A stretch of 64,000 nt of DNA from Bacillota bacterium (GTDB lineage: Bacteria; Bacillota; Clostridia; Lachnospirales; Lachnospiraceae): NCBI GenBank assembly GCA_023423045.1, contig JAFAGA010000024.1:1-64000 (forward strand), given 5' to 3'. Of this stretch, positions 1 to 8,514 are shown in pieces. The number at the start of each line of letters is the position of its first letter. The stretch's first letter is position 1. The notes under the pieces were generated by a model. That model searched no databases, was not told where the DNA came from, and saw only the letters and a program-made list of their open reading frames with translations. The position numbers were made by a program, and so were the translations under genes.

Positions 1-145
1 TGTGTAGGAACTTCAATTATACACGAAAATAGGGGGTCATTGTTTTTTTGTTTCAAAAAGCTCTGTAACCCTTGAAAAATAAAGGGTTCAAATAAAAAAT
101 CAGTGTAAAATACTTTACACAAACGAAGCAAAGGAGGGAGTTTGA
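1..145. other. Upstream region of the iron-transport operon with two inverted repeats
   Basis: No gene is visible here. A 7-bp stem-loop (AACCCTT/AAGGGTT) lies at 67-88 without a T tract. A perfect inverted repeat, GTGTAAA-ATAC-TTTACAC, lies at 103-120, just before the ribosome site of the permease gene, and could be an operator or a leader hairpin. No convincing -35/-10 pair was found. The window may cut off earlier operon genes such as the substrate-binding protein. Confidence 0.4.
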
Positions 146-1162
146 ATGATGAAAAAACAGCACTTTACTGTAAGGAGAGGGCTTCTGGTGCTTCTTGTGA
201 TGCTCCTTGTGATGATTGTCATAGCGGTCGTCAGCATCAATACAGGGAAAATGAATCTTTCGCCCCTGGAGGTGTGGAGGGTAATTATGGGGAGAGGAAC
301 ACAGAAGCAGAACCTGATTATTTTTGAATTCCGGCTGCCCAGGATTACACTTGCCGCGCTGGTGGGAATTGGAATGGGCGCTTCGGGCTGCATCATGCAA
401 AGTCTGCTTCGCAATGACATGGCCAGCCCCGGTACGCTTGGCATCAGCTCCGGCTCGGGACTATTCGTGCTGCTGTATGTTGTGGTTTTCTCAGCAGGCG
501 GAGGCTCCTCAGCCTTTTTATTACCCTTATTGGCATTCCTCGGCGGGATGACTGCGGCCGGATTGATCTTCTTGTTATCCTACCGCAGGGGAAGGGATAT
601 CTCACCGACAGGATTGATTCTGACCGGTGTTGCGCTGGGAAGCGGATATGGTGCATTAACCACCCTTCTGACACTGAAGCTTGACCAATATCAGATGGAT
701 TTTATGCAGCGCTGGTATGCAGGAAGCCTCTGGGGAGACCGGTGGAATTATCTGTCTGTTCTTGCTCCATGGACCTTGCTTCTCTGCAGCTATGTATTCT
801 ATAAATCAAGGATATTGAATGCTCTGAATCTTGGCAATCAGACGGCAACGGGTCTCGGGGTTGCGGTAAAGCCGGAATTTTTCGGACTTTCCATCGCAGC
901 TGTTGCCCTTTCTGCCGGAAGTGTATCCCTTGGCGGCAATTTTTTCTTTGTAGGCATGATATCGCCTCATATGGCGCGCAGGCTGGTTGGACCGGATCAT
1001 AAGCTCCTCCTGCCTGCTTCTTGTCTGGCGGGCGCAATTATTGTACTGCTGGCAGACACAATAACGCGAACCATCAGCTTTGGGATGGATGTCCCCACCG
1101 GAATCATAATTACGGTGCTCAGCACACCGTATTTCCTGTATTTATTGGCAAAGTCAAATTAG
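146..1162 (+). CDS. FecCD-family iron(III)-siderophore ABC transporter permease
   Basis: Integral membrane subunit of a binding-protein-dependent importer for iron-siderophore, haem or cobalamin-type substrates. The 338-residue length is normal for FecCD. A first membrane helix spans residues 11-31, the family RLPR motif is at 63-66, and the C-terminal third carries the FVG...SPH..R coupling segment that contacts the ATPase. The start is supported by AAGGAGGG seven bases upstream; the next codon is also ATG. The FepC-type ATPase gene follows after 9 bp, so the two are cotranscribed. The substrate cannot be told from sequence. No substrate-binding protein or second permease is in the window, so the permease may act as a homodimer or its partners may lie to the left. 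Confidence 0.93.
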   Translation: MMKKQHFTVRRGLLVLLVMLLVMIVIAVVSINTGKMNLSPLEVWRVIMGRGTQKQNLIIFEFRLPRITLAALVGIGMGASGCIMQSLLRNDMASPGTLGISSGSGLFVLLYVVVFSAGGGSSAFLLPLLAFLGGMTAAGLIFLLSYRRGRDISPTGLILTGVALGSGYGALTTLLTLKLDQYQMDFMQRWYAGSLWGDRWNYLSVLAPWTLLLCSYVFYKSRILNALNLGNQTATGLGVAVKPEFFGLSIAAVALSAGSVSLGGNFFFVGMISPHMARRLVGPDHKLLLPASCLAGAIIVLLADTITRTISFGMDVPTGIIITVLSTPYFLYLLAKSN

Positions 1163-1171
1163 GAGGTTACC

Positions 1172-1993
1172 ATGAACAGTATAACAACCGAAAATCTGGA
1201 TATTGCCTATGAAGAGGCATTGGTTGTCAGAGAATTAAACATGAAAATTCCCCGTGGAAAAATCACTTCGGTGATCGGCCCCAACGGCTGTGGAAAATCC
1301 ACCGTATTAAAAGCGGTGGGACGGATTTTGAAGCCAAAGAACGGTGCGGTCTTTTTAAGCGGTGAGGATATCCGCACTCTGTCTACCAAAGGGATTGCCA
1401 GGAAAATGGCGATTCTTCCGCAGACACCCACGGCTCCCAGCGGTCTTACGGTAAGCGAGCTCATTGCATACGGCCGCTTCCCCCATCAGAAAGGCTTTGG
1501 AAAGCTGACACCGGAGGACAAAAATATAATCCAGTGGGCCCTTTCCGTCACCAGACTGACAGAGTTTAAACACCGGGAAGTGGATACTTTGTCCGGCGGC
1601 CAGCGCCAGCGGGTATGGATTGCCATGGCACTTGCCCAGCAGACGGATCTTATCCTTCTGGATGAACCTACGACCTACCTGGATCTTGCCCACCAGCTGG
1701 AGGTGCTGGAGCTTTTGCGGGATCTGAACAGGGACCAGAGCTGTACCATAGCCATGGTGCTTCATGATTTGAATCTGGCAGCCCGCTTCTCGGATTATAT
1801 GATTGCAATCCGGGACGGAAAGATCATAAAATGCGGAACACCTGAGCAGGTAATGACGCCTGCCGTTTTAAAGAGTGCATTTTCCATTGATGCGGAAATC
1901 GTCCGGGATCCCCGCTGGGGACATCCGGTCTGTATCACCTATGATATCATCCGGGCCGGAACAGAAAAAGACAAGGAGGCGATTGCCATATGA
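1172..1993 (+). CDS. FepC/FhuC-type ABC transporter ATP-binding protein
   Basis: Cytoplasmic ATPase that powers the adjacent FecCD permease. Walker A (GPNGCGKST) is at residues 36-44, the ABC signature LSGGQ at 140-144 and Walker B (LILLDE) at 160-165; the switch histidine lies in the VLHDLN segment. The 273-residue length is typical. An AGGAGG site precedes the start. The stop overlaps the next gene's start by 4 bp (ATGA), so this uptake ATPase is translationally coupled to an ABC exporter. All catalytic motifs look intact. FepC, FhuC and BtuD relatives are closely similar, so the substrate remains open. Confidence 0.94.
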   Translation: MNSITTENLDIAYEEALVVRELNMKIPRGKITSVIGPNGCGKSTVLKAVGRILKPKNGAVFLSGEDIRTLSTKGIARKMAILPQTPTAPSGLTVSELIAYGRFPHQKGFGKLTPEDKNIIQWALSVTRLTEFKHREVDTLSGGQRQRVWIAMALAQQTDLILLDEPTTYLDLAHQLEVLELLRDLNRDQSCTIAMVLHDLNLAARFSDYMIAIRDGKIIKCGTPEQVMTPAVLKSAFSIDAEIVRDPRWGHPVCITYDIIRAGTEKDKEAIAI

Positions 1994-3717
1994 AGACGAC
2001 ACTGCGGGTGTTAAGAGAGGCGAAAAGCTACCATATCCTTCTCCTCCTGGCGTTTGCGGCAACGGTTGTGTCCACGCTTGCGGGCTTATACACCCCCTGG
2101 GCCCTCAGGGAATTAACTAATCTTGCAATATCAGGCCAAGAGAATGTTGCCAGGAAGGCATTGCATATCGGGCTCTTATTGCTGGGGGCAACAGCACTGC
2201 AAGCGGTGGGAAGTTCAGCCTCCGGCTATTTGAATCATTACGGAGCCTTGCATTATGTTGCTGATCTGAGAACACAGCTCTATGGAAAGCTGCAGCATAT
2301 GAGCCTGCGGTATTTTAATAAAAGCCGTACCGGTGATCTGACCGGACGGGTGGTGAATGATGCGATGGAAGCGGAGGTATTGATAGCCCATGTAATACCG
2401 GATTTTGTGGTAAATATTCTGACCTTTGCCGGTGTCGGTATTTTGCTCTTTACCATTAACATAAAGCTGGCGTTGGTGAGTCTTATCATGATTCCCTTTT
2501 TGGCTGGAATTACGCTATGGCAAAGCAAGAAAATCGCACCGGTATGGAAAGAGAACTCCAGGGTACGCGGAGAGCTATCCGGAACGGTACAGGATAATCT
2601 GTCAGGCATCAAGGAAATTCAAATCTTTAACCGCCAGGAGCAGGAAAGGGAAAGAATTGCCCGCCTGTCCCTGAGGCATACAAAAGCATACCTGCGTGCC
2701 AGCTTCTTTTTTGAAACAACCTATCCGCTGCTGGCCTTTGTCACAGCACTGGGAACCGTGGTGGTGATCATCTATGGGGGATGGCTTGTTGCAGCAGGGG
2801 AAGTGGCAATTGCGGATATCGTCGGCTTTGTGATGTATCTGGGGATGTTCTATACCCCGGTAAAGACTTTTTCACGCCTTGTGGAGATGGCGGGAGAAGC
2901 GTCCTCCGGATGCAGGCGTGTATTTGAGGTTCTGGACGAGATATCGGATGTGACGGAGAAAAAGGGAGCCGTGAGTCTTTCACGTATCCGGGGAGAGATC
3001 GAGTTTTGTAATCTGTCCTTTGCCTATAACGAAGAGAACCAGATATTGAAAAATATTAATTTAAGAATTCGTCCCGGCCAGACAGTGGCATTGGTGGGAA
3101 CGACAGGGGTTGGCAAAACAACCTTTGCCAGTCTGCTTAACCGCTTCTATGATCCCCAGGAGGGAGCCGTGCTTCTTGACGGAACCGATATCCGTGAAGT
3201 GACTCTGGCAAGCCTTCGCAATAATATCTCCATGGTATTGCAGGACACCTTTCTTTTTAATGGAACGGTGTATGATAACCTGGTATATGGCTGGGAGGGT
3301 GCGGATCGGGCCGATGTAATAGCTGCGGCAAAGGCGGCGAAAGCTCATGAATTCATAGTTAAGCTGGAAGAGGGTTATGATACGGTGATTGGTGAGCGCG
3401 GAGTACGCCTGTCAGGGGGGCAGAAGCAGCGGATTTCCATTGCCCGCGCTATTTTAAGGGACTCTCCGATTCTGATTTTGGATGAAGCTACCTCCGCTCT
3501 TGATACCAGAACGGAGAAGGACATTCAGGCTGCTCTGGATGAGATATCCAGAGAGCGCACTACCCTTGTGATAGCCCACCGGCTTTCTACGATACAGTCT
3601 GCAGATTTGATTGTAGTGCTGGATGGCAGCGTAATTGCGGAAATGGGCACCCATGAGGAGCTGATCCGGCTTGGCAGAGTTTATACAAGGCTGCACGGGG
3701 CTCAGGAAGCTTCTTAG
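1990..3717 (+). CDS. ABC exporter, fused membrane and ATP-binding domains
   Basis: A 575-residue half-transporter of the MsbA/LmrA type that would work as a dimer. Six membrane helices occupy about residues 15-310. The nucleotide-binding domain follows, with Walker A GTTGVGKTT at about 370-378, signature LSGGQ at about 474 and Walker B ILILDEATSALD near 494. It overlaps the upstream ATPase gene by 4 bp and ends before a strong terminator, so it closes a three-gene operon. In actinobacteria similar half-transporters linked to siderophore uptake genes act in siderophore import or export; by context this one may move a siderophore or related molecule. Substrate and direction are inference. Confidence 0.92.
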   Translation: MKTTLRVLREAKSYHILLLLAFAATVVSTLAGLYTPWALRELTNLAISGQENVARKALHIGLLLLGATALQAVGSSASGYLNHYGALHYVADLRTQLYGKLQHMSLRYFNKSRTGDLTGRVVNDAMEAEVLIAHVIPDFVVNILTFAGVGILLFTINIKLALVSLIMIPFLAGITLWQSKKIAPVWKENSRVRGELSGTVQDNLSGIKEIQIFNRQEQERERIARLSLRHTKAYLRASFFFETTYPLLAFVTALGTVVVIIYGGWLVAAGEVAIADIVGFVMYLGMFYTPVKTFSRLVEMAGEASSGCRRVFEVLDEISDVTEKKGAVSLSRIRGEIEFCNLSFAYNEENQILKNINLRIRPGQTVALVGTTGVGKTTFASLLNRFYDPQEGAVLLDGTDIREVTLASLRNNISMVLQDTFLFNGTVYDNLVYGWEGADRADVIAAAKAAKAHEFIVKLEEGYDTVIGERGVRLSGGQKQRISIARAILRDSPILILDEATSALDTRTEKDIQAALDEISRERTTLVIAHRLSTIQSADLIVVLDGSVIAEMGTHEELIRLGRVYTRLHGAQEAS

Positions 3718-3740
3718 GAAAAAGAATATTGCGTTTTTGG

Positions 3741-3778
3741 AAGCCGGCCTTTTGGATAAAGAAGGGCCGGTTTCTTAA
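3741..3778 (+). terminator. Rho-independent terminator of the iron-transport operon
   Basis: A stem based on CCGGCC/GGCCGG, extended by A-T and G-T pairs, is followed by TTTCTT. It lies 23 bp after the exporter stop codon. Confidence 0.8.
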
Positions 3779-3834
3779 CGCCCCAATACCGGATGATAGA
3801 AATAGAAATGGAATATCTTTGAATAATATCTTTC

Positions 3835-3858
3835 AAAAAAGGACATATGGCCTTTTTT
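3835..3858. terminator. Second hairpin, possible bidirectional terminator
   Basis: AAAAAAGG-N8-CCTTTTTT is a perfect 8-bp stem flanked by A and T runs. It could back up the preceding terminator or shield the nucleoside genes from read-through. Confidence 0.5.
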
Positions 3859-3912
3859 GATTTGTTAAAAAGTAATAGAATGATAATAGAATAAACAAAG
3901 CAAGAATTGGAT

Positions 3913-3942
3913 TTGACAGAGCAGGACATATTTAACTTATAA
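3913..3942 (+). promoter_or_regulatory. Candidate sigma-A promoter for the nucleoside phosphorylase
   Basis: TTGACA at 3913-3918 is followed after 18 bp by TTATAA at 3937-3942. It lies 38 bp before the coding start at 3980. Confidence 0.5.
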
Positions 3943-3979
3943 CACTCATCAGATTCTTATATAAAAAGGAGGAAGAGCA

Positions 3980-4762
3980 ATGGTTGATTACACAGAAGGC
4001 TCCGGCAAGCAGTATCATGTTCAGCTAAAACCGGGGGATGTAGGGAAATATGTTATATTGCCGGGGGATCCAAAGCGGTGCGAAAAGATCGCCAGGCATT
4101 TTGAGGATGCAAAGCTTGTTGCAGACAGCAGAGAGTATGTTACTTATACCGGTTATCTTGGAGGAGTAAAGGTCAGCGTAACCTCAACGGGAATCGGAGG
4201 AGCGTCAGCCTCCATTGCATTGGAAGAGCTGGTCAAATGCGGTGCGGACACCTTTATTCGTGTGGGTACCTGCGGAGGAATGCAGGAGAACATTATGGGA
4301 GGCGACCTTGTAATCGCCAGTGGAGCCATCCGGATGGAGGGTACCAGCAAAGAATATGCCCCGATTGAGTTTCCTGCGGTTGCCGATGTACATGTTTTGA
4401 ACGCTTTGATGAAAGCGGCGGAAGAGGACGGAGATCCTTACCATGTGGGGGTTGTGCAATGCAAGGATGCCTTCTATGGTCAGCATGATCCGGGATCGAA
4501 ACCTGTCAGCTATGAATTGATGAATAAATGGGAGGCATGGATCCGCTGTGGCTGTCTGGCTTCCGAGATGGAATCGGCAGCGTTATTTGTTGTGGGAAGC
4601 TATTTAAGAGTCAGAGTAGGCTCCGTATTTTTGGTGGTCGCCAATCAGGAGCGTGAGAAAAAGGGCCTGAGCAATCCCCAGGTTCATGATACAGAGCGTG
4701 CCATAAAAGTAGCGGTGGATGCGATCCGCAAGCTGATTCAGGAAGATGGCAGGCAAAGATAA
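3980..4762 (+). CDS. udp: Uridine phosphorylase
   Basis: Catalyses phosphorolysis of uridine (often deoxyuridine too) to uracil and (deoxy)ribose-1-phosphate in the cytoplasm. The 260-residue protein has the family signatures in order: PGDPKR phosphate site (about residues 28-33), the STGIGG loop, RVGTCGG, EFPAVAD and the ribose-contacting EMESA near 197-201. The pattern fits Udp better than DeoD-type purine phosphorylase. GGAGGAAGAGC precedes the ATG. The phosphopentomutase gene follows 83 bp downstream, giving a route from nucleosides to ribose-5-phosphate or deoxyribose-5-phosphate. The exact base preference is inferred from family resemblance. Confidence 0.88.
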   Translation: MVDYTEGSGKQYHVQLKPGDVGKYVILPGDPKRCEKIARHFEDAKLVADSREYVTYTGYLGGVKVSVTSTGIGGASASIALEELVKCGADTFIRVGTCGGMQENIMGGDLVIASGAIRMEGTSKEYAPIEFPAVADVHVLNALMKAAEEDGDPYHVGVVQCKDAFYGQHDPGSKPVSYELMNKWEAWIRCGCLASEMESAALFVVGSYLRVRVGSVFLVVANQEREKKGLSNPQVHDTERAIKVAVDAIRKLIQEDGRQR

Positions 4763-4801
4763 ATATTGCAAAGTAATATTACAAATAAATATAATAGAAG
4801 A

Positions 4802-4830
4802 ATTTCATTATGGTCTTAGAATAATGAAAT
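4802..4830 (+). promoter_or_regulatory. Leader hairpin directly upstream of the deoB ribosome site
   Basis: ATTTCATTAT and ATAATGAAAT form a perfect 10-bp inverted repeat with a 9-nt loop. It ends two bases before the AGGAGGTG ribosome site. It may stabilise or process the udp-deoB message, or tune translation. Confidence 0.45.
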
Positions 4831-4845
4831 ACAGGAGGTGAAGAT

Positions 4846-6036
4846 ATGCATAAATATAAAAGAATTTTTACAATTGTTATCGATTCCCTTGGAATCGGCG
4901 CCATGGATGATTCTGCAAACTATGGGGACATCGGCGTAGATACTTTAGGCCATATCTCTGAATCGGTGGAGGAGTTCCACATCCCCAACCTTCGGAAGCT
5001 GGGACTTACAAACCTGCATCCTCTGAAGCAGGTGGCGCCGGCAGAAGCGCCCATGGGATATTATATGGCCATGTCGGAAGCCAGCACCGGGAAGGATACC
5101 ATGACCGGCCACTGGGAGCTGATGGGGCTGAAGATTGAGAAGCCCTTCCAGACCTTTACGGATACCGGCTTTCCCAAGGAATTGCTGGATGAACTGGAAA
5201 GACGTACGGGAAGAAGAATTATCGGCAATAAAAGTGCCAGCGGTACAGAGATCCTGGATGAGCTGGCGGAGGAAGAAATAAGGACAGGTGCGATGATTGT
5301 CTATACCTCGGCAGATTCCGTTCTTCAGATCTGCGGCAATGAAGAAACCTTCGGTCTGGAGGAATTATACCGCTGCTGTGAAATTGCAAGGGAATTGACC
5401 ATGAAGGATGAATGGAAGGTGGGACGCGTCATAGCAAGACCCTATGTAGGCAAAAAAAAGGGTGAGTTCGTGCGGACCAGCAACCGGCATGATTATGCAT
5501 TAAAGCCTTACGGAAGAACCGCATTGGATGTATTGAAGGATAACGGCTACAGTGTAATCTCTGTCGGGAAGATCAAGGATATCTTTGACGGGGAAGGCAT
5601 TACCGAAGCATATAAATCAAAGAGCTCTGTTCACGGAATGGAACAGACGCTGGAGATTGCCGGGAAGGATTTCACCGGACTGTGCTTTGTGAACCTGGTT
5701 GATTTTGACGCTCTTTGGGGCCATCGGAGAAATCCCGTCGGCTATGCCAGGGAGTTGGAGCAGTTCGACCTGAAGCTGGGATTATTACTGGATAAGCTGG
5801 AGAAAGATGATCTGCTGATTATAACGGCGGATCACGGCAATGATCCTACCTATACAGGGACAGATCATACCAGGGAAAAGGTTCCCTTTATCGCTTATTC
5901 CCCTTCCCTGGAAAAGAGCGGAGCTTTGGAGCCGTCCGCTACCTTTGCAGCCGTAGGAGCAACCATCACAGATAATTTCAATCTCGACATGCCGGAAGGC
6001 ACAATCGGAGCATCGGTGCTGAAACAATTAATTTAA
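4846..6036 (+). CDS. deoB: Phosphopentomutase
   Basis: Interconverts (deoxy)ribose-1-phosphate and the 5-phosphate, linking nucleoside phosphorolysis to the pentose-phosphate pool. The 396-residue length is standard. The alkaline-phosphatase-fold metal residues are visible: VIDSLGIGAMDD at the N-terminus and TADHGNDPTYTGTDHTRE near residues 325-342. The phosphorylated threonine lies in GKDTMTGHWE. A near-perfect AGGAGGTG site precedes the start. It pairs with the upstream uridine phosphorylase, and a terminator hairpin follows. No deoR-type regulator, deoxyriboaldolase or nucleoside transporter is adjacent. Confidence 0.96.
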   Translation: MHKYKRIFTIVIDSLGIGAMDDSANYGDIGVDTLGHISESVEEFHIPNLRKLGLTNLHPLKQVAPAEAPMGYYMAMSEASTGKDTMTGHWELMGLKIEKPFQTFTDTGFPKELLDELERRTGRRIIGNKSASGTEILDELAEEEIRTGAMIVYTSADSVLQICGNEETFGLEELYRCCEIARELTMKDEWKVGRVIARPYVGKKKGEFVRTSNRHDYALKPYGRTALDVLKDNGYSVISVGKIKDIFDGEGITEAYKSKSSVHGMEQTLEIAGKDFTGLCFVNLVDFDALWGHRRNPVGYARELEQFDLKLGLLLDKLEKDDLLIITADHGNDPTYTGTDHTREKVPFIAYSPSLEKSGALEPSATFAAVGATITDNFNLDMPEGTIGASVLKQLI

Positions 6037-6086
6037 TCTCATGCTGCGGAGCAGCGGTGAAGACATTTAACTTAAGGGTGATTTTT

Positions 6087-6117
6087 AAGGCAGACAGTTG
6101 CGGCTGGCTGCCTTTTG
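6087..6117 (+). terminator. Terminator after deoB
   Basis: AAGGCAG/CTGCCTT stem followed by TTG; it lies 50 bp after the deoB stop. Confidence 0.65.
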
Positions 6118-6215
6118 TTATATACTGAAGCTGTGAGGTTTCCGGGTGCGGGTATTGGAATTGAAGCATCAACTGACAGAAACCAATCTATTTTACTGGG
6201 GAAGGAGATACATAG

Positions 6216-6947
6216 GTGGCAGGTGAGGATAATATCAATGGACTTATTGCGCTGCAGGACAGCTTAACCAGGGAAAAAAGAGATTATCTAAACCGTTACC
6301 TGCGCAATTCCCCTCGTTGGTTTCTGGAATCCATGCAGATTGTACGAAAAGAAAAGAACAGTATTTTTATCAAAGAGAATGAGGACGTGGATTATGTCTA
6401 TATTCTGGCAGATGGGATTGTCAGGGCGATTGACTACCGCATCTGCGGCATTGCGTATGACTATATGTGGTTTTATTCCATTAAGGTCTTCGGCGCAATG
6501 GAAATCCTGCTGAATATGAAAACCTATAAGACAACCCTTAAGACGGTGGAAGCATGTACGATGATCGTAATCCCCAAGAGTATATTTGAAAAATGGATGC
6601 TGAATGATATCCATGCATTGCGGATGGAAATAGAATCCATGGGAAGCTATCTGCTGGAGCAAGCCAGAAAGGAGCGGGTATTTCTATTCCTTCAGGGGAT
6701 GGACCGCGTTATCTATCTTTTTACCCAGATTTATGAGCAGTCCGGCGAAAAGAGCCGGTGTATATTGAAGCTGACCCGGATGGAATTATCCGAGTGCTCC
6801 GGATTGAGTGTAAAGACGATTAACCGCTCCGTTAAAAAGATGGAAGAGTGCGGATACATCGGCAGGTCCGGCAATAAAATTGTCATATCCAAAAAACAGT
6901 ATCTGCATATGAAGGAATATCTGGCGCCCATTGTCGACCAGACATGA
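6216..6947 (+). CDS. Crp/Fnr-family transcriptional regulator
   Basis: A 243-residue regulator with an N-terminal cyclic-nucleotide-binding-type beta barrel (about residues 30-130), a dimerisation helix (about 130-165) and a C-terminal winged helix, in which LSECSGLSVKTINRSVKKMEE is the recognition helix-turn-helix. It lacks the four-cysteine cluster of Fnr and the canonical cAMP phosphate cassette, so its effector is unknown. The chosen start is GTG at 6216, seven bases after GGAGA; no in-frame ATG fits better. It lies directly upstream of the decayed MFS transporter, which may once have been its target. Confidence 0.85.
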   Translation: MAGEDNINGLIALQDSLTREKRDYLNRYLRNSPRWFLESMQIVRKEKNSIFIKENEDVDYVYILADGIVRAIDYRICGIAYDYMWFYSIKVFGAMEILLNMKTYKTTLKTVEACTMIVIPKSIFEKWMLNDIHALRMEIESMGSYLLEQARKERVFLFLQGMDRVIYLFTQIYEQSGEKSRCILKLTRMELSECSGLSVKTINRSVKKMEECGYIGRSGNKIVISKKQYLHMKEYLAPIVDQT

Positions 6948-6961
6948 CATGAGTGGGGTGA

Positions 6962-7721
6962 GCAGGGATAAGGAAGCTTAAGGGAAATCAGAGAGCTTGT
7001 GTTGTAACCGAGCCTCTATGGGCAGTTCCCAACAACCTTTTTATTCCCTTTGCATCGGTATATATGGCCGCCATAGGCCTGCAGGATGCCCGGATCGGTA
7101 TGGTTGCCAGTCTGGGGCTGGCGGCGCAGTTCCTGTCGGGACTATTCTCAGGAGCAATTGTAGATAAATATGGAAGGCGCTGGAGCATGCTGGTATTTGG
7201 CCTGCTCAGCTGGCTCATCCCCTGTCTGCTTTGGGCAGGGGCGAGAAGCTATTGGTACTTTGCGGTTGCCGCTGTTTTAAATGGAATGTGGAGAGTAACA
7301 GGAAGCAGCTTCAGCTGTATGATTGTTGAAGACGGTGATATGGAGCAGCTGATTAATATCTATACGATTCTTAATCTGTTCGGTCTGCTGGCAGGTTTTC
7401 TCTCACCGCTGGCGGGGCTTTGCATTGGCCGCTTTTCCCTGGTACCTACAATGAGGGTCATATATCTGGCCTCTGTTTGTTACGGCTTCCTATGGGATGA
7501 GCACCCCGATGATTCCCGCTAAAGAGCGTGCCAGGGCAATCAGCCTGATCACAGCTATGATTTTGCTCATCAGCATACCCGTAGGGTGGATTGCAGGGCA
7601 GCTCTCGCAATTGGATAGGAGACTCCCCCTGGCTATGAACCTGTGCCTGCTTGTTGCAGAGGTGCTGATGGTACTGGTCATTACACATAGATTAAATGAC
7701 CTGCAGAATACGAGAAGCTAG
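6962..7721 (+). pseudogene. Decayed MFS transporter
   Basis: Two reading frames together resemble one major facilitator. The first is open from 6962 without a good start codon. It encodes a typical N-terminal half, including the loop DKYGRRW, and ends at 7522. The second, from about 7497, resumes at IPAKERARAIS, a segment normally found in the C-terminal half. The join therefore combines a frameshift with loss of the middle of the protein. The intact reading length is about 250 codons against about 400 expected. A GTG at 6958 with a weak ribosome site reads into a stop after seven codons, so the 5' end is also damaged. The remnant is unlikely to be functional. Confidence 0.8.
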
Positions 7722-7735
7722 AAGGATAATTTAAT

Positions 7736-7779
7736 AATCAGGGCAGCCGTTCCGGTAAGGAGCTGGCTGCCCTGATTTG
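7736..7779 (+). terminator. Terminator after the MFS remnant
   Basis: AATCAGGGCAGCC/GGCTGCCCTGATT forms a perfect 13-bp stem, followed by TTG. The remaining 200 bases before the CheW gene hold a small hairpin (GCAGTTT/AAACTGC) and no gene; no known riboswitch consensus was recognised. Confidence 0.8.
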
Positions 7780-7980
7780 TGCTGCGGCAAATGCTTTGGC
7801 ACTGTCATTGATACGCAGTTTATTTCAAACTGCGGCCGCTGAAGCTGCTCCCGGTTATTCTAGGGTTCTCTGATCCGGCAGATTTTATTCGGGAGGAAGC
7901 GTTCTGCCGTCTTACCGGAAAGCGACTTTGAAACAAACCTGGACAGAAAATGGATTATGAAATGTTAGGAGGGTTTACTA

Positions 7981-8514
7981 ATGAAAAAACAGGACTCATT
8001 AAATTCTGAGTGCTGCATTGAGGAAAGGGATGGGAAGCATCTTACTTTCTGGGTGGAAGGACAGCTTCTGGGCATCCCTGTAAAAGATGTGGTCCAAATT
8101 ATCGGAATGCAGGAAATTGTAGAAATTCCCGAGTGTCCGGCCTATGTCAGAGGACTGGTCTGCCTGAGGGGGGAAATCTTTCCGGTGATGGATGTGCGGC
8201 TGCGACTGGGCAGGTCGGAGGTCGCTTACAATGAACGAACCTGTATCATTGTAACGAGGATAGGGAAGGACAGCTTTGGGCTGATTGTCGACGGGGTGGA
8301 CGAGGTTCGTGATATCCCGGAGGAAGCGATTACGCCGCTGTCCAGGATAAGAGCCTCCTGGGATAGTCCCTGCCTTACCGGAATTGCCCGGCTTGTAACC
8401 GGTCAATCCGGCAAGGAAAACTTAATATTGATTGTCAATATGACAAAGCTTGCCGGTGAAGATGGATTCCTCATGTCGGCACATGCCGTGAAAGGGGAGT
8501 TACAGTATGTTTAG
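7981..8514 (+). CDS. CheW-like chemotaxis coupling protein
   Basis: A 177-residue single-domain CheW. The domain covers about residues 20-165, with the conserved segments LLGIPVKDVVQI, VRGLVCLRGEIFPVMDVRLRLG and FGLIVDGVDEV. CheW bridges chemoreceptors and the kinase CheA at the membrane. AGGAGGG precedes the ATG. The last codons overlap the start of the chemoreceptor gene by 8 bp, so the two are translationally coupled and probably work as a dedicated pair. No cheA, cheY, cheB or cheR gene is in the window, so the kinase must be encoded elsewhere. Confidence 0.92.
   Translation: MKKQDSLNSECCIEERDGKHLTFWVEGQLLGIPVKDVVQIIGMQEIVEIPECPAYVRGLVCLRGEIFPVMDVRLRLGRSEVAYNERTCIIVTRIGKDSFGLIVDGVDEVRDIPEEAITPLSRIRASWDSPCLTGIARLVTGQSGKENLILIVNMTKLAGEDGFLMSAHAVKGELQYV

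Noticed and set aside
7780..7980. Cyclic-di-GMP riboswitch upstream of the CheW gene
   Set aside because: Hairpins are present, but the conserved GEMM core is not.
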